NCBI GenBank assembly: GCA_934045075.1
Contig: OW203727.1
Coordinates: 18,598,861 to 18,662,860 of the forward strand
Direction of reading: 5' to 3'
DNA: 64,000 nt
DNA from: Yponomeuta sedellus
Lineage: Eukaryota > Arthropoda > Insecta > Lepidoptera > Yponomeutidae
The notes under the pieces are model-generated. The model did not search any database, had not been told where the DNA came from, and saw only the letters and a list, made by a program, of their open reading frames with translations. Position numbers and translations under genes: made by a program. Positions 9,751 to 21,253 of this stretch are shown piece by piece (positions within the stretch are counted from its first letter, which is position 1; every line of letters starts with the position of its first letter).

Positions 9751-11145
9751 TTTATGATTTCAATAAAAAATAACAAGGTTCTATCAAAGTAAATCTTAAA
9801 CATTCTAAGCATAAGTGTATCTCCAAAGGTTTTTAAGTGAATTTTGGTGTCGAGTGTACCGAGTATCATTTTCTCGTAACGTACAAAGATTGAGGGCGTG
9901 CCGTAGCCAGGTTCGCTGCACGTTGGACTAGCAGAGGTGCTAGGCACGTTTCTGACGTGAATCAAACTTGCTGGAATTCCATGCGGTAGTTGAGTGCTTA
10001 TATTTTCTTAGAATTTTCTAGTTACGTCGTAAAATATCGGGAAAACCGACGTCTTTCTAAAACAAGTAAGTAATCGTTTCTGGGACGACATTTTTCTTTG
10101 GGCTCTGCCTAAGATTAAATTAGAGTTCTTTATTGTACCAGAAAAAAAAATACATAAAAGGCTTACATATCTAAGTTTGCCGTATACATTTGGCTGTCTT
10201 AGCGCTAAAAGCGATCTCTTCCACACAACTTTGGCATGGATAGAACTGAAAAAAAAAATGTGTTTTCAAATGTGTAATGTAGGATCTATCACCTTGTATT
10301 CTTAAGGGACTAAACGCCTATGCGGGACATTGCTTGTAACCTCGTGCGTGTGAATAAAATAAAAAAAAATCTAACTCCAAGTGCGCGCTTTTCGAGCTTC
10401 AGTGCATATTCACACAGCTTAAATAGGCAACTAACTCCATGGGTAATAACCACCAGTCCGTTTTAGCGTCTTAGGTTTGTTTATGACAAAACAAGTGAAT
10501 GCCAATATTGTCATATTTCCTATTTTATTTTTTAATTAAGTTGGCTACACTGCTTCCTCTTTATGTGTGTCACCGAATTACCATGGCGTGTTGTGCTCGT
10601 TGTGAATTATTATCTGTTTCATACAGTGCTGCGACTTTCAATCTACAGGCCACAAGAACCCCTGAGCCATATTCTAACAAGGTTTTTTAAAGCAATCATT
10701 AAGCATTGAACAAATTATACTGTACAACATATTCTACATTCAAGGAAGTACCGTACGATAGGCCGCTTTCATTGAAAGACCACTAAGTTTATCTCTTCAC
10801 ATACACGTAATAAATATCCCGACTCTTTCAAAAAACGTCAGAGGGAAAATCATTTATGTGAAGCAGCGGCCAAACGAAAGCCAGCTGATTTATGTATGCG
10901 ACGACGTAAAAGTGGAAGAATTCAATTTCCTTTGTAAAAACCCGCGGTACGGCGAGGGGCTAAATCGAATAGAATGCCGTATTGACCAGCCGTTTTGCAT
11001 AGAGTCGCTGAGTAAGAGTTCTCTCGTGGCGGCCTCGTATTTTTTTGCCAAGAGTCTGAGCCTAGGTTTTTGGGAAGATTAAAGCAAATCACATTCGGGT
11101 TTAGAGGCAAACTAGTTTGTATCAGACGAGTAAAGCAAGTTTTTC
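9751..11145. other. Intergenic, no gene recognised
   Basis: Short frames occur (for example 10858-11082 on +, 74 codons) but none shows a domain, plausible splice context or biased codon use. No repeat family identified. Confidence 0.4.
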
Positions 11146-11840
11146 GCTAAACTTGTAACGGTGCAAACCTCTTTACACCATTTTTATTTCTTTCTCTATC
11201 TATCATTTTCAAATATTTAAATTTTGTCACTCTTTCTTCAATTTCCCTCATTTTACTTTACAATTTTTTTATAAAAAAAAAATTATTTAATATATTTTTT
11301 TAAATAAATATATATAAAATTTTTTTTTTACCGGTTGCCCCGGGTAGTGTAACGGTGCAAACCTCTTTACACCATTTTTATTTCTTTTTCTATTTATCAT
11401 TTTCAAATATTTAAATTTTGTCACTCATTCTTCGATTTCCCTCATTTTACACGACTACTACTTTACGCTTTGACCAGATCTGACTTTTTACGTGATTTTT
11501 TATTAAAATATTATACTAAATCTGTAAATAAAACCACACCTGAAGTCGTTCCAAAGTTTATTTATTAATTATAAAACGTTCCAAACTCTGATTTTTTATT
11601 TCGTAGAATTCTGACATTTCATTAGTGTTACTAGTGCTAAGTGATTGCGTTGTGTGAAGTTGTGTAGAAGTTATTAATATTATTATTAAAAAGGCTCTCC
11701 AACAAAAATGAAAAATATTTGACCCATTCGAGGCCATAAAATGAGAAATAAAATGCTAGATATATTTTTATGTTTTACCTACAAAAGTCAAGAAATAATA
11801 GCTGTCAGAATTCTACGGAATAAAAAATGTAAGTAGTACC
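11146..11840. mobile_element. TIR MITE family M2, copy 2, split by an LTR element
   Basis: The 5' terminus CTAAACT precedes the LTR element, and the remainder begins CTCTGATTTTTTATTTCGT at 11588. It runs through the body blocks shared with 6459-6684 and ends TGTCAGAATTCTACGGAATA near 11824. It is in the opposite orientation to copy 1. Confidence 0.75.
11154..11583 (+). mobile_element. Shrunken LTR retroelement (430 bp)
   Basis: It has a 5' LTR part (from 11154, TGTAACGGTGCAAACC), about 90 bp of AT-rich internal DNA ending GCCCCGGGTAG, and a full 3' LTR at 11348-11583 ending ACGTTCCA. It begins TG, ends CA and is flanked by a 4-bp duplication AACT (11150-11153, 11584-11587). It is an internally deleted relative of the 2.43-kb element at 58113-60542, from which it has diverged by scattered substitutions. 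It encodes nothing. Confidence 0.85.
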
Positions 11841-12029
11841 TGTGTTACTGTGTCTGGATCTGCCTTTAAGACCGATTTTGTCAAATGAGGTGTCAAATAA
11901 TTATACAATATGAGATGCATCACTGGCTATATGACATTACGGAAAAAATGGCACATACCAGCTGTCGTACTGAACAAGAAGAAGAAAAAATACATTTATT
12001 TATCGCCACATAGAGATATACAAGTTTTA
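11841..12029. other. Intergenic spacer
   Basis: No gene or repeat recognised. Confidence 0.3.
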
Positions 12030-12255
12030 AAAAACCTATTTAGAGGCTAAAAATTCCACCCATGCCGGGACTTGAACCCGAGACCTCTGGCTAACCGTGC
12101 CAGCGCTCTCCCAACTGAGCCAATAGGCGACTCACCGGCATCAGTGAAATTTTGAACCTCTTTACAACACTCTCTGTATTACGTATAGACAGCAACATCT
12201 GGCTGAAGTAATTTCCATCACTTGCAGCTCCGAGTACCTACTTTGCAGTTAAGTT
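12030..12255 (-). mobile_element. SINE-A copy
   Basis: Antisense: CCTATTTAGAGGCTAAAAAT, tRNA-like head in reverse (box B GGACTTGAACCC, box A CCAACTGAGCC), then the 5' module to ACTTTGCAGTTAAGTTTTAC. The distal tail is missing. AAGTTTTA occurs at both ends, but the right one may belong to the element itself. Confidence 0.8.
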
Positions 12256-12509
12256 TTACATCGGAATGATATCGCTGTACCCACATGATTATATGCTACA
12301 AGTTGTAAGTACGTATGGGTCACAAAAAAGTATCAAATAAATCATTACCGAGGTGCTTAGAGTGGCTTCTTTACGGTCCAGTTGGTTAGGCTGTGGAACG
12401 CATTGCCACAGAACATGTGCGCTAATCCCACTATTAATACCATAAAGAAGCGGTTCAAAGCGTATTATTATTTTGTATATTGTCTGGTCCACCGATTTAA
12501 AATTACCTT

Positions 12510-12770
12510 TCTTCTACTGCTGGCTATATTAGTCCACTGCTGAACATTGCCCTCCCCTAATGAGCGCCATAGTGCCCTGTCTTCAGCTTGCCGCATCCAG
12601 CATCTGCCGGCAGTTTTTCGCAGATCGTCATCCCACCTGGTCGGAGGGCGTCCTACACTACGTTTGCCGAGTCATGGTCTCCACTCAAGAACACGTTTAC
12701 TCCAACGGTTGTCTGTTCTTCGCGGCCCAATATGGCCCGCCCACTACCACTTCATCAAATTACCTTTGAT
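12510..12770 (-). pseudogene. RTE-type LINE, C terminus and 3' end
   Basis: Translating the - strand gives a decayed WAGHI...RTDNRWSKRV block, then LEWRP, GRPPTRWDDDLRK, AGRCWMRQAEDRALWRSLG and QQW before the stop, the characteristic RTE C-terminal end. Similar ends are at 16235, 28040, 36655, 48745, 50885 and 55965. Confidence 0.8.
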
Positions 12771-13239
12771 CAAGACATGTAGTCCGACATAATATTTAAA
12801 ATTTAAGTATATCAGGGTATGGTATGTCCCGGAGTGGTTTTTTGTATTAGTGTTTTTTTTACTCTTCAATGTTTTGTTTTGTTTTGCAGTACTGACACTC
12901 AGATTACTTACTTGAGTACTTGTTCAGGAAGACTTCGAATCAGCCGTCGAAGCCCCCACTAGATCATGTTGCGATTATTCTAACAAGTCGAGTAACCACT
13001 TGTAACAGAATAGGTGTATATTTTCAAAGGAAATTTCTCTGAGCTCAACAAGGCAGAAAACGAATAATCTGATACTTAACTCAGAAATAAATTTCAACAC
13101 CTTAATTATCTTTATGTACTACGCCGCTGCTTCATAAGCTATATTGCTTTTAACAATAAGGCCGCTAATTATACCTCTCCTTTTGTAGTTGTCACTGTAA
13201 TTAAATTATATCCTGGTGCACAATAAAGAATATTTTATC

Positions 13240-13640
13240 TACTTCTTCTTAGCGCGTCGATGGCAATCAATCGTGGTAGAAGAATTTGCCAGTCAGCGTC
13301 AGGAGGCCAAGAGGAGGATCCAGCTGGGCTGGGCGTTTTGGAAACTACGCAAAGTCTTCTCGTCATCCATACCGCAATGTTTGAAAACGAAGGTTTTCAA
13401 TCAGTGCGTCCTGATTGAAACTACACTCACTAAATGGCTGGTCCACCAGTTCAAAGTCGCTCAGCGAGCTCTGGGGAGAGCTATGCTCGGAGTTTCTCTG
13501 AAGGATAGGATTCGTAAGGAATGCATCCGACAGAGAACCAAAGTTATCGACATAGCTCGGAGAATAGTGAGCTGAAGTGGCAGTGGGCTGGCCATATCTC
13601 GCAAAGAACCGACAACAGTTGGAGTAAACGTGTAGTAAAA
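13240..13640 (+). pseudogene. RTE-type LINE reverse-transcriptase C-terminal domain
   Basis: An open frame (13216-13575) encodes RRIQLGWAFWKLRKVFSS, IPQCLKTKVFNQCVL, KVAQRALGRAMLGVSLKDRI and RTKVIDIARRI, continuing in another frame as LKWQWAGHISQRTDNSWSKR. This is the region following the catalytic RT domain in RTE-like insect LINEs. The stretch between QCVL and LVHQFK is shortened and altered. It lies about 0.5 kb from the oppositely oriented RTE end at 12510. Confidence 0.85.
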
Positions 13641-13817
13641 AATTAAAATGTTAACTGTTTATTTCATAGTAAAAAAGTACACATGGAGGCTAAAAATCTT
13701 TCATATAAGATTATAATGCTTCCAGAGGTTGCTCTATATTAAAAAAGAAATTTTACATAGTAAAAGTATGACAAGGCTGCACATCCTTACCAATTATGAT
13801 GTATGTTGATGTATGAA

Positions 13818-14190
13818 GCACTCGTGGCTTAGTCGAACCGAGTGATTAGAATCAATCACTTGAGTTAAGCAACAACAGGCGCGGTCTGACCTGACGATGG
13901 GTGACCGTCCCGTGACAACCGCTAGTGACATTTCTCCGAGTGCTTCCGTGCTTCTCAAGGCCCGTTAAGCCATTGGTGCTGGCTGTCATGTAATGGCAGT
14001 CGTTAAGCCATGTCAGAGGCCATAAGGGCGGCTTGATATCTTCTGACATTAATACCCGCCGCTGTCTTACAAATCTCTACCAACCCGGACTTGGCCCCCG
14101 TGGTGGAGTATTGCCTAAACTTCCTGCGATCCAGAAAGAGACCGGCGGCGCTCCAGCAGTGGGGACATATAAGGGTTGGTTTCGTGCTGT
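13818..14190 (+). mobile_element. 5S-derived SINE, near full length
   Basis: Sense copy starting GCACTCGTGGCTTAGTCG. The 5S-like block follows (GAGTTAAGCAACAACAGG, CGCGGTC, GATGGGTGACCGTCCCG), then the body (GAAGCACGG-equivalent in reverse, ATGGCAGTCGTTAAGCC), and the 3' end CCAGCAGTGGGGACATATAA. A TGCACAATAAACAATATTC tail-like stretch follows. Confidence 0.85.
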
Positions 14191-14235
14191 ATGTTTGACT
14201 TTTCCTGGTGCACAATAAACAATATTCTTATATTA

Positions 14236-14606
14236 TCCTATTAGTCGGTAGTACAACGCTAATGATAATTATTTTATTACAGATAAACTGGGTCTCGTCT
14301 ATGAAGTTAGTTTGTTAGAGAAAACCCACTCTAAAGAGGTCTAGAGCATTTCGCTTCACGGATTAATTCACATACGAGCGAGGGTTGTACAACTTAGAGC
14401 CAGGGGAATATAGTTTTAATTACTTTCCTAATGAGGCATGAATTCCTTTTACCACAAAACAAGCAAGCTCTTTTTTGTGTACCTAGAATAAAACCGTAAT
14501 GTTTAAATGCATTTTACACTTAGTAACATGCAACTCTGCGTTACACTACTGAAGGAAAGTGGGGTAGTGTAAAAAGTGACATCTAAATATATAAAAACCT
14601 TGTGTC
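14236..14606. other. Intergenic, nothing recognised
   Basis: No ORF or repeat recognised. Confidence 0.35.
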
Positions 14607-14615
14607 GTAGTGTTT

Positions 14616-14890
14616 ATACTATTTTTAATTTTTAATGCACTAACCCGTGCTAAGGACAATTTTAAAAACCTATTTATAGGCTAAACATTCCACCCATGCC
14701 GGGATTCGAACCCGCGACCTCTGGCTATCCATGCCAGCGCTCTTTCCAACTGAGCTTATGGGCGACTCACCGGCATCAGTGAAATTTCGAACCTCTTTAC
14801 ACTATTCTCTGTATTACGTACAGGCAGCGACATCTGGGTGAAGTAAATTGCATCACTTACGGCCCCGAGTACCTACTTTGGTACTAGGTA
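14616..14890 (-). mobile_element. SINE-A copy, full length
   Basis: All modules are present in reverse order: tail (TTAATGCACTAACCCGTGC), 3' motif, tRNA-like head (GGATTCGAACCCGCGACC) and 5' module to CCGAGTACCTACTTTGG. Direct repeats GTAGTGTTT at 14607-14615 and 14891-14899 fit a target-site duplication. This copy best shows the unrearranged structure of about 275 bp. Confidence 0.85.
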
Positions 14891-14899
14891 GTAGTGTTT

Positions 14900-15371
14900 G
14901 TTATCGAACTCCATAGAAACGGCTTCATCGATATTTATCAACTTTTTTGTACATATTCGGTGGGACAGCGCCTTGAATATATAACTTTTAACGTCTATAT
15001 CTGTGTGCGAAGGCGGAATGGTTACTTAGCTTTGACGCATAGATATGAAGCTTAACCCTTAAACAAGCAGTGCTTGTATGAATTTTCATTGGGTTTGGGC
15101 TTCATTTCAAAGAGATAGGGTGCAATTTATGATGGAAACTATTATACCATTGCCTGGTATAGGGTTAATATATAACACACGTAGAGGAAACCCGCATTAC
15201 AGTGGATATCTGAGACATGACCGTAATATTGAGACACATAATTCTATGACAAAGTCCAATAGATATTTAGTTTTTCACACAGATCAATACGTTAAAAGTT
15301 ACATAATCATGGCACTGAGAATAAGTCGTAAAATAATTAATATGGCAAAACAGCGTTTGCTGGGTCAGCTA
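14900..15371 (+). other. Unassigned element ending Helitron-like
   Basis: The segment ends TTTGCTGGGTCAGCTAG followed by T, the 3' terminus seen in the Helitron-like units at 49.4 kb. Its 5' limit is not visible. A 102-codon frame (15078-15386) runs into this terminus and shows no domain I recognise. Confidence 0.35.
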
Positions 15372-15754
15372 GTACCTACCTTATAAATAATGTAACAATG
15401 AATGTACTTCATAGGTCTCAAGTGGCTACGCGTTTGTACTTTGCATACTTAATCTTTCTAGAGACATACAAATCCGAACGCGATTTCCAATAGTTTGAAA
15501 CTTGGCGCAATCTTTACTCCATAAATATGTAGGGGCGGAAGTTTCTGACGCCCAGTGAAAGTGCGATACAGAGAACGGGTGCCACTTGGGCTTAAATCAC
15601 TTGGCTAAATAAATCGGGTGTTTTCTAAGTGATGACCATTTGTCACTTGCCTTCTGAGTAGTGATCAACAGTAAACACTCTAATTACTATGGATCTAGGC
15701 TGGTTAATTGTTTGGTTCCTGCTATTTATAAAAGTCCACCTAAGGAACTATGTA

Positions 15755-15995
15755 ATACATACATACATAACCTCATGCCTGTATCTCAGAGGGGTAGGTT
15801 AAGCTGGGGTAGGGACTACCACTTACCACGATCCTAACAGATCACCTTCGCTTCATCAACGTTCATAAGTCGTTGCATGCACGCCCGCCGGTTCCGGGTA
15901 CATTTTATCTTCCCCTTTGCTAATAAATCCCCTATTTAGTCGATGTACGTCCGCCTGGGACGTTCCTTACCAGCCCTTCCACTCACATTCACAAT
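15755..15995 (-). pseudogene. LINE-B C-terminal fragment
   Basis: Antisense; the + strand has ACATAACCTCATGCCTGTAT, CAACGTTCATAAGTCGTTGC, CGGGTACATTTTATCTTCCC and CCTGGGACGTTCCTTACCAG, matching the reverse of 27200-27450. The ACATACATACATAA stretch is the reversed microsatellite tail. Confidence 0.8.
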
Positions 15996-16234
15996 ATATA
16001 TTTGTAATAAAAGTCTCGAAAAAGTTAAGTTTAAAAAAAGAATGCTTAAGGGATTTGTCTTCTTGTCCTATGCTTGAGATACAGAAAGTACTATCGATAG
16101 TGTTGGTTTTGTAGATTGTGTAAGTTTATATATAAAAAAATGTGACCTAGAGCTTGCCAATAAACTGCATTAGCAAATTGTATAAAATGAGGTTTTTTAT
16201 GTCCTTTTTCGGACAAATAAATCTTCTTCTTCTT

Positions 16235-16400
16235 CTTCTTCAGGCTATATTATGTAGTCCACTGCTGGACATAGCCCTCCTATAATGAGCGCCATAGCGC
16301 CCTATCTTCAGCTTGCCGCATCCAGCATCTGCCGGCAGTTTTTCGCAGATCGTCATCCCACCTGGTCGGAGGACGTCCTACACTAGGTTTGCCGAGTCGC
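16235..16400 (-). pseudogene. RTE-type LINE 3' end
   Basis: Antisense copy of the WDDDLRK...CWMRQAEDR...WRS...QQWT C terminus, preceded on + by the (CTT)n tail TCTTCTTCTTCTTCTTC. 5'-truncated. Confidence 0.8.
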
Positions 16401-17798
16401 GAAGTTGAGACAAATAAATAATAATAATAATTAATCGGGGAATTGGAGAAATGTTATATGTTTGAGAATATTTTTTCTGATTTTTAGTTATTATTACTCA
16501 TTCTGGACTGAAATCCCTTAAACAAAAAAGGCTCCGGCTGGCAGTATAAAACTTCTGTAGGTTTATTTCTTATAAACTAATAACTTTTTTTTAAGAAAAC
16601 GAAGAAAATGTAAATCTACTAATTTACCGTTTTACAGGGACATATTATTATACTACTGGTCTGAAGACCTTCTAACAACGGAGGGTCCTGCTGGAAAATA
16701 ATCTAAGTTTTTTGGCTAACTGCTAAGGTACTATTAATTTACTTATACTATTCAGAAGGTATTAATTAATACGTAAGTGAAACTCTGGTAGTTAATCGTA
16801 TTAGACGAAGGGTCTTGCTGGTAGACTTGGGCAAAGTGTGTCCTTAGAGGGAGTTCTTATATCTCATATCTTTGCTCACCGAGACACACTATATCTCTAT
16901 CATATCTCACTCACCACTTGTGTCCTAGCTCACACGACGTCCAATCAACTAAGTGCGTGTGGAAACAAGAGACACAACTGGTGAGTCAGTCTAGTCTACC
17001 TATCACTACTTTATCCAGATTACACTTTTTTTTCAACTTTCTCTCATCGCTCTTTGGTTAAGACGAAAAATGCGGCCGAATGTAACCGATGTCAGACGAT
17101 GTTAATCTCGCTCTCGCGCATTGTGTGTGAGCTGGATAAAGTAGCAGGAGATGACTACCGTACTGAGTTGAGAGTATGTGTGAGGGAGCCAGATATAGTT
17201 GACATCTCTGGGATATGAATGCGACACACTTGACGGCGAGAGAGTTGTGTGTCCACTCATATCTGGCTCTTGAGTTACCAAAGGCTACTTTCTGGGTATA
17301 CGGACATGTTCCATAGCACGCTTCACAGTTTAGTCAAGAGTATACCCGTAGTGTTTCTACCAGGCTCAGCGCCACCCCGCTTGATAAATGGCAATGCATT
17401 ACTGAACCATCAAAGTTTTACAGCCGCGCCATGGTAATGAGTATAACCGCTCGCGATTTAATAAAGCCATTTTCTGAGGCAACTTTTAATGGATCGATTG
17501 GTTTTTGCGCCCTTTTTTATCGCTTTTCATTATACGGCTCGTAGGTTTGGGTCACTCTTTAATCTTGTAATAAAGCTGTGGGCATTTTGATGGTAAGTTT
17601 TTGTGTTATTTAACACATTGAATTATGCGGTTAAAGATATTTAAGGAATTTATTTTGGCTTTTAAATAAAGGCAATGACAGAATGAATAAGATAAAAATA
17701 TTCTTTCTTGTACACCAGGAAAAAACAAACATGAAATAATTACAAAGATACAGTATAATTGGCGGCCTTATTGCTTAGAGCAATTCATCCTACTATAT
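16401..17798. other. Unassigned intergenic region
   Basis: 16840-17280 is rich in short ACACAC/GTGTGT and ATATCTC blocks, some inverted with respect to each other, but no clean TIR or ORF is seen. No gene called. Confidence 0.35.
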
Positions 17799-17908
17799 CC
17801 TGCTTAATATTACAAAAGTGAAATTTTGTGAAGATTTTTGCTCGTTTGTTACTCAATCAGGCTGAACGGAGTTACATGAAACTTGGTATGCAGGTAGACC
17901 TTAGTCTA
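17799..17908 (+). mobile_element. Helitron-like 5' end
   Basis: TCCTGCTTAATATTACAAAA at 17799, preceded by A, matches the TCCTACTAATATTATAAA-type start of lepidopteran non-autonomous Helitrons. It is followed by the usual TTTGTTACTCAATCAGGCTG and ACATGAAACTTGGTATGCAG blocks. No CTAG terminus found nearby. Confidence 0.55.
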
Positions 17909-17968
17909 CCGACATATCCTATGCCTCAATCCGTATCTTAATACGGATTGAGGCATAGGATTTGTCGG
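17909..17968. repeat. Inverted duplication, 28-bp arms, 4-nt loop
   Basis: TCCTATGCCTCAATCCGTAT, CTTA, then its exact reverse complement. CCGACA/TGTCGG extends the arms across a 2-nt mismatch. It lies inside the Helitron-like fragment. Confidence 0.9.
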
Positions 17969-18914
17969 CGCAAGGCCAGGGCCGTGGTTGTAGGGGTCCA
18001 TGGAGAGAAAAATCAGGATACAATCAGCAACATAACAGTGTAACAATTTGTTTAAAATTCACAGAGGTAAGAGAGGGCGTACAATGGCGTCACCTCTATT
18101 TATAGCACAGGGTCAATAGAGCTATTCTATTTTTGAGACTGTTAGCAATCAATACATTTTGTCAAAACCAGTAACTCAAATAAAACTTTTATGATTTTAC
18201 AAACATAATAGATGTGATGGAAACCTCATTATGCTACACTTTAATAATTAATTTATTGTCAAACAATGCTTTGATTCACACACAAAACGAGTTTTCTAAT
18301 TATTTCAATTATAATCTATTTTAAAACTGTTTTTATAACAGATTACGGTTTATACTATGACAATGCGATGTACATTGAATTGCTCCTTTTTGTCATCTTA
18401 ATTATTATTATTATGTTTTCCACTTTCATAAAGCAACTAATTATTATAAGTTATCCGTGGATGGTAGATCTATAGTATATAATAATATGCAATGTTTAAT
18501 TAAGTCTGATTTATACAAAAACAGGTACTTACTACTGTTTAAATATATAAATAAATACAATAAAATAAAATAGCCGATTAACTCATACATTCAGAACTAA
18601 GAAGACTAATAGTACTAATCGTCCGGGTAATTTACGTCGAAACTTCACATTAAACTATGAATTGTATTTTAATGAAAAGCAGCCTTGATAGTTCGCCCGC
18701 TTGCTTTATTTCAATACAAATGCGATAAACAAAGCTATAACAGTAAAAAGTTATACTGAGTGTAAAAATATTGTAAGCGATACAGCGAAATACAGTAAAT
18801 TTGTTTTATAAAATAACTTTATTTCGAACAAATACAACATAACGTACAAACAAACTGAACAAACATGAATATGTATAAGTTCAATAGTTTCAGATTTTGT
18901 ATAATTTTGAATTA
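17969..18914. other. Intergenic, nothing recognised
   Basis: AT-rich; no gene or repeat recognised. Confidence 0.35.
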
Positions 18915-19135
18915 AATACTAATAAATAGGGCTGGTAAGGGACGTCCCAGGTGGACATACATCGACCAAATAGGGGTTGTATTAGCAAAAGGAAAGATAA
19001 AAAGTACCCGGAACCATGAAACGACTTATGAACGTTGATGAAGCGAAGGTAATCTGTCAGGATCGTGGCAAGTGGCAGTCCCTGGTCTCTGCCTACCCCT
19101 CTGGGATACATGCGTGAGGTTATGTATGTATGAAT
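18915..19135 (+). pseudogene. LINE-B C-terminal fragment
   Basis: Sense copy: GGGCTGGTAAGGGACGTCCC, ACATACATCGACCAAATAGG, GACTTATGAACGTTGATGAA, CAGGATCGTGGCAAGTGGCA, then GAGGTTATGTATGTATGAAT. It matches 27240-27450 closely, with a small deletion before ACGACTTATG. Confidence 0.8.
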
Positions 19136-19606
19136 AAAATACTTTGATTTGATTTAATAACACAAACACACACCCTGTAATCATTCAACTAGCTATATAT
19201 AACAGTTCGTACGATACGGACCTTCGAGTTTAGACAGACATACAGACGAATAGGATTTTTTCGACGCAATTGGTACGGAACCCTAAAAACAACTACCTAC
19301 GTTCACAGCCGTCACCCGTAAGTGGAAAACAATGACTCTTCATAAATCAATCCCGACGCCACTCGGTTACAATTAAAAAGTTTCACCTAAATGACTATCG
19401 GATTCCGATAATTCTTCAGTTATATTAGAGGTGCGGAAAGGAGATAGAAAATTTACCCAAGCTTTTGCAGTGCACGGGTTTGCTGTTATACAGAAAGAGA
19501 GAGAGAGAGTATACGCATTGGCAGTGTTAAAAATTTAAAGAAAATATTCTTGGAAATTAAGCTTTGGCAGACTGAAGCGTCAAAACTAATTCAACTTTAA
19601 TATGTA
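19136..19606. other. Intergenic, nothing recognised
   Basis: Contains a short AGAGAGAGAGAG run near 19495; otherwise nothing identified. Confidence 0.35.
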
Positions 19607-19796
19607 CTAGCTGACCCCTATAAGCAAACTTCGTACCGCTTAACAGTAGATTCTTTATTTATTTATTTTTTTCCTCCGTAAGAACAATCCTTGCACTTCA
19701 AGGAATATTCTAAAAAAAGAATTACCAAAATCGGTTCAGCTGCTTTCGAGATTTGCGCTTACCAACACTTTCAGCGATTAATTTTTATATTATAGA
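19607..19796 (-). mobile_element. Helitron-like element, single unit
   Basis: On the - strand it starts TCTATAATATAAAAATTAAT and ends GGGTCAGCTAG, with flanking A (5') and T (3'). It is the unit that is repeated four times at 49433-50141. Non-coding, 190 bp. Confidence 0.75.
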
Positions 19797-20652
19797 TTAT
19801 GCATTAGAAGGGTAAAGTCAAGTTAATTAATATGAGGAATTATTCTTAGTTGCAGTTTTAGCACAGTAAATTGTAATTATTTCATATTTATGTGAACGGA
19901 GCTCTCTTTTTGATAAAATAAATTATGCAATGTGAAGGGTTCAAAATTAGAAGGCAGTATTACTACTGAGGATATTTAATTTTTTCTGGAAAAATAACTA
20001 TTCTAATAAACACTTAGCTCATTTATTCAGGTTTCCTGAATATATTATTTTTTCAAAATAAGGTAACTAAAAAAAGGCGAATTATGTGTACACAGATACA
20101 AACATTGAGGATTGATCCCGAGCCTAGGCAATCTAAAAGTATCTTTACTCATTTCTCGTTCAATTTTCACATGCTTATAATATGAATGCGACAAACGTTT
20201 CCATTTAATTACCAATAATTTATACAATGTCTGTACCATATCTATAACATTCACAAGTCTATTACTTCCAACCACATTATGTGGCAATATTTACTTCGTC
20301 TATATTTCTTGCTTCATCCTCTCCATATTTCTAAGCCAACGTAACATTCTATAGAGCAGAGCGGGTGATCATGCATTTCCGCTATATCGGGAAATTTCTC
20401 GCCGGGCAGACCCTACGCCTGGAGACGGCCGGTTCGACTGTAATTCGTCGGACGTTATGTCTACCGTAGGTATGTCATGTGTAACACTTTTCTAGCTTGA
20501 ATGTCGGCGTACACGCCGCGTGCAGTGTGGTCACCACATTTCTGCCTTAATTTTGGTCACTATAACGTCATTCAGTCCACAACATTCTCTAATCACTCTA
20601 CTTAATGTAATAATAAAGATACTTCTCAATGACCACATTTCTACTGCATTAA
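19797..20652. other. Intergenic, nothing recognised
   Basis: No recognised gene or repeat. Confidence 0.35.
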
Positions 20653-21070
20653 GAATGAGGGCTTTTCAAAGCGCCATTAAAAACAAAAAACAGTACCGCA
20701 AGTTACCGATAGATGGTGCTGACGTCATATAATATGTCAAAATTTACATCATTTAGGAAAACGGTGAGTGCCTATGTTTTTACAAAAATGCTCAATGCAC
20801 GGGCTAGCCATTAGTTAAGACACAATTCACGTACGTATGTAATGAACAAAGTAAAAATACTTCAAAACTTTCAAATTTCAACAGTTTCAAAACATAGTTT
20901 AGCTTAGATCATAGACTACAAAGGGATGTTTAGTTTATCAAAAATAATAATCTGTGCGTACAACATAAAACGCGATAAAACGTATGATGGTGACATTTGT
21001 TCTCCTTGCAGCGCCATCTAGTTCTTTTTAATGCAATCAACTTACAGCTGTCATTGAAAAGCCCTCATTC
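20653..21070. mobile_element. TIR element, GAATGAGGGCTTTTCAA family
   Basis: Left end GAATGAGGGCTTTTCAA and right end TTGAAAAGCCCTCATTC are perfect inverted repeats about 385 bp apart. Just inside, ATAGATGGTGCTG and the inverse GCGCCATCTAGTT lie near opposite ends. Non-coding MITE-like element; target duplication unclear. Confidence 0.75.
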
Positions 21071-21097
21071 AATTCATGTTATTTCAATGTAAACAAT

Positions 21098-21253
21098 TTA
21101 GATTCTGTTTGCTCAATATCAACGTACAATGTTAAATGTAAGACGTAAACCACTGCCTTCGGGCCGTATTGTAGTGGAAAAAAGGCAGGAAAAAAACTCT
21201 GATTTTTCTCAAGTCATACCAAATACATTAGTTGCCACCTATACGCATGATAA
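21098..21253 (+). repeat. Interspersed repeat R1, copy 2
   Basis: Same ordered blocks as 219-385, including CTGCCTTCGGGCC, AAAAAAGGCAG and TTCTCAAGTCA. Confidence 0.6.

Noticed and set aside
10858..11082. 74-codon + strand frame
   Set aside because: No domain, no supporting splice sites and an overlapping antisense frame; likely chance.
12030..12258. 8-bp TSD (AAGTTTTA) for this SINE-A copy
   Set aside because: The right-hand occurrence also appears at the same place in the copy near 28750, so it probably belongs to the SINE itself.
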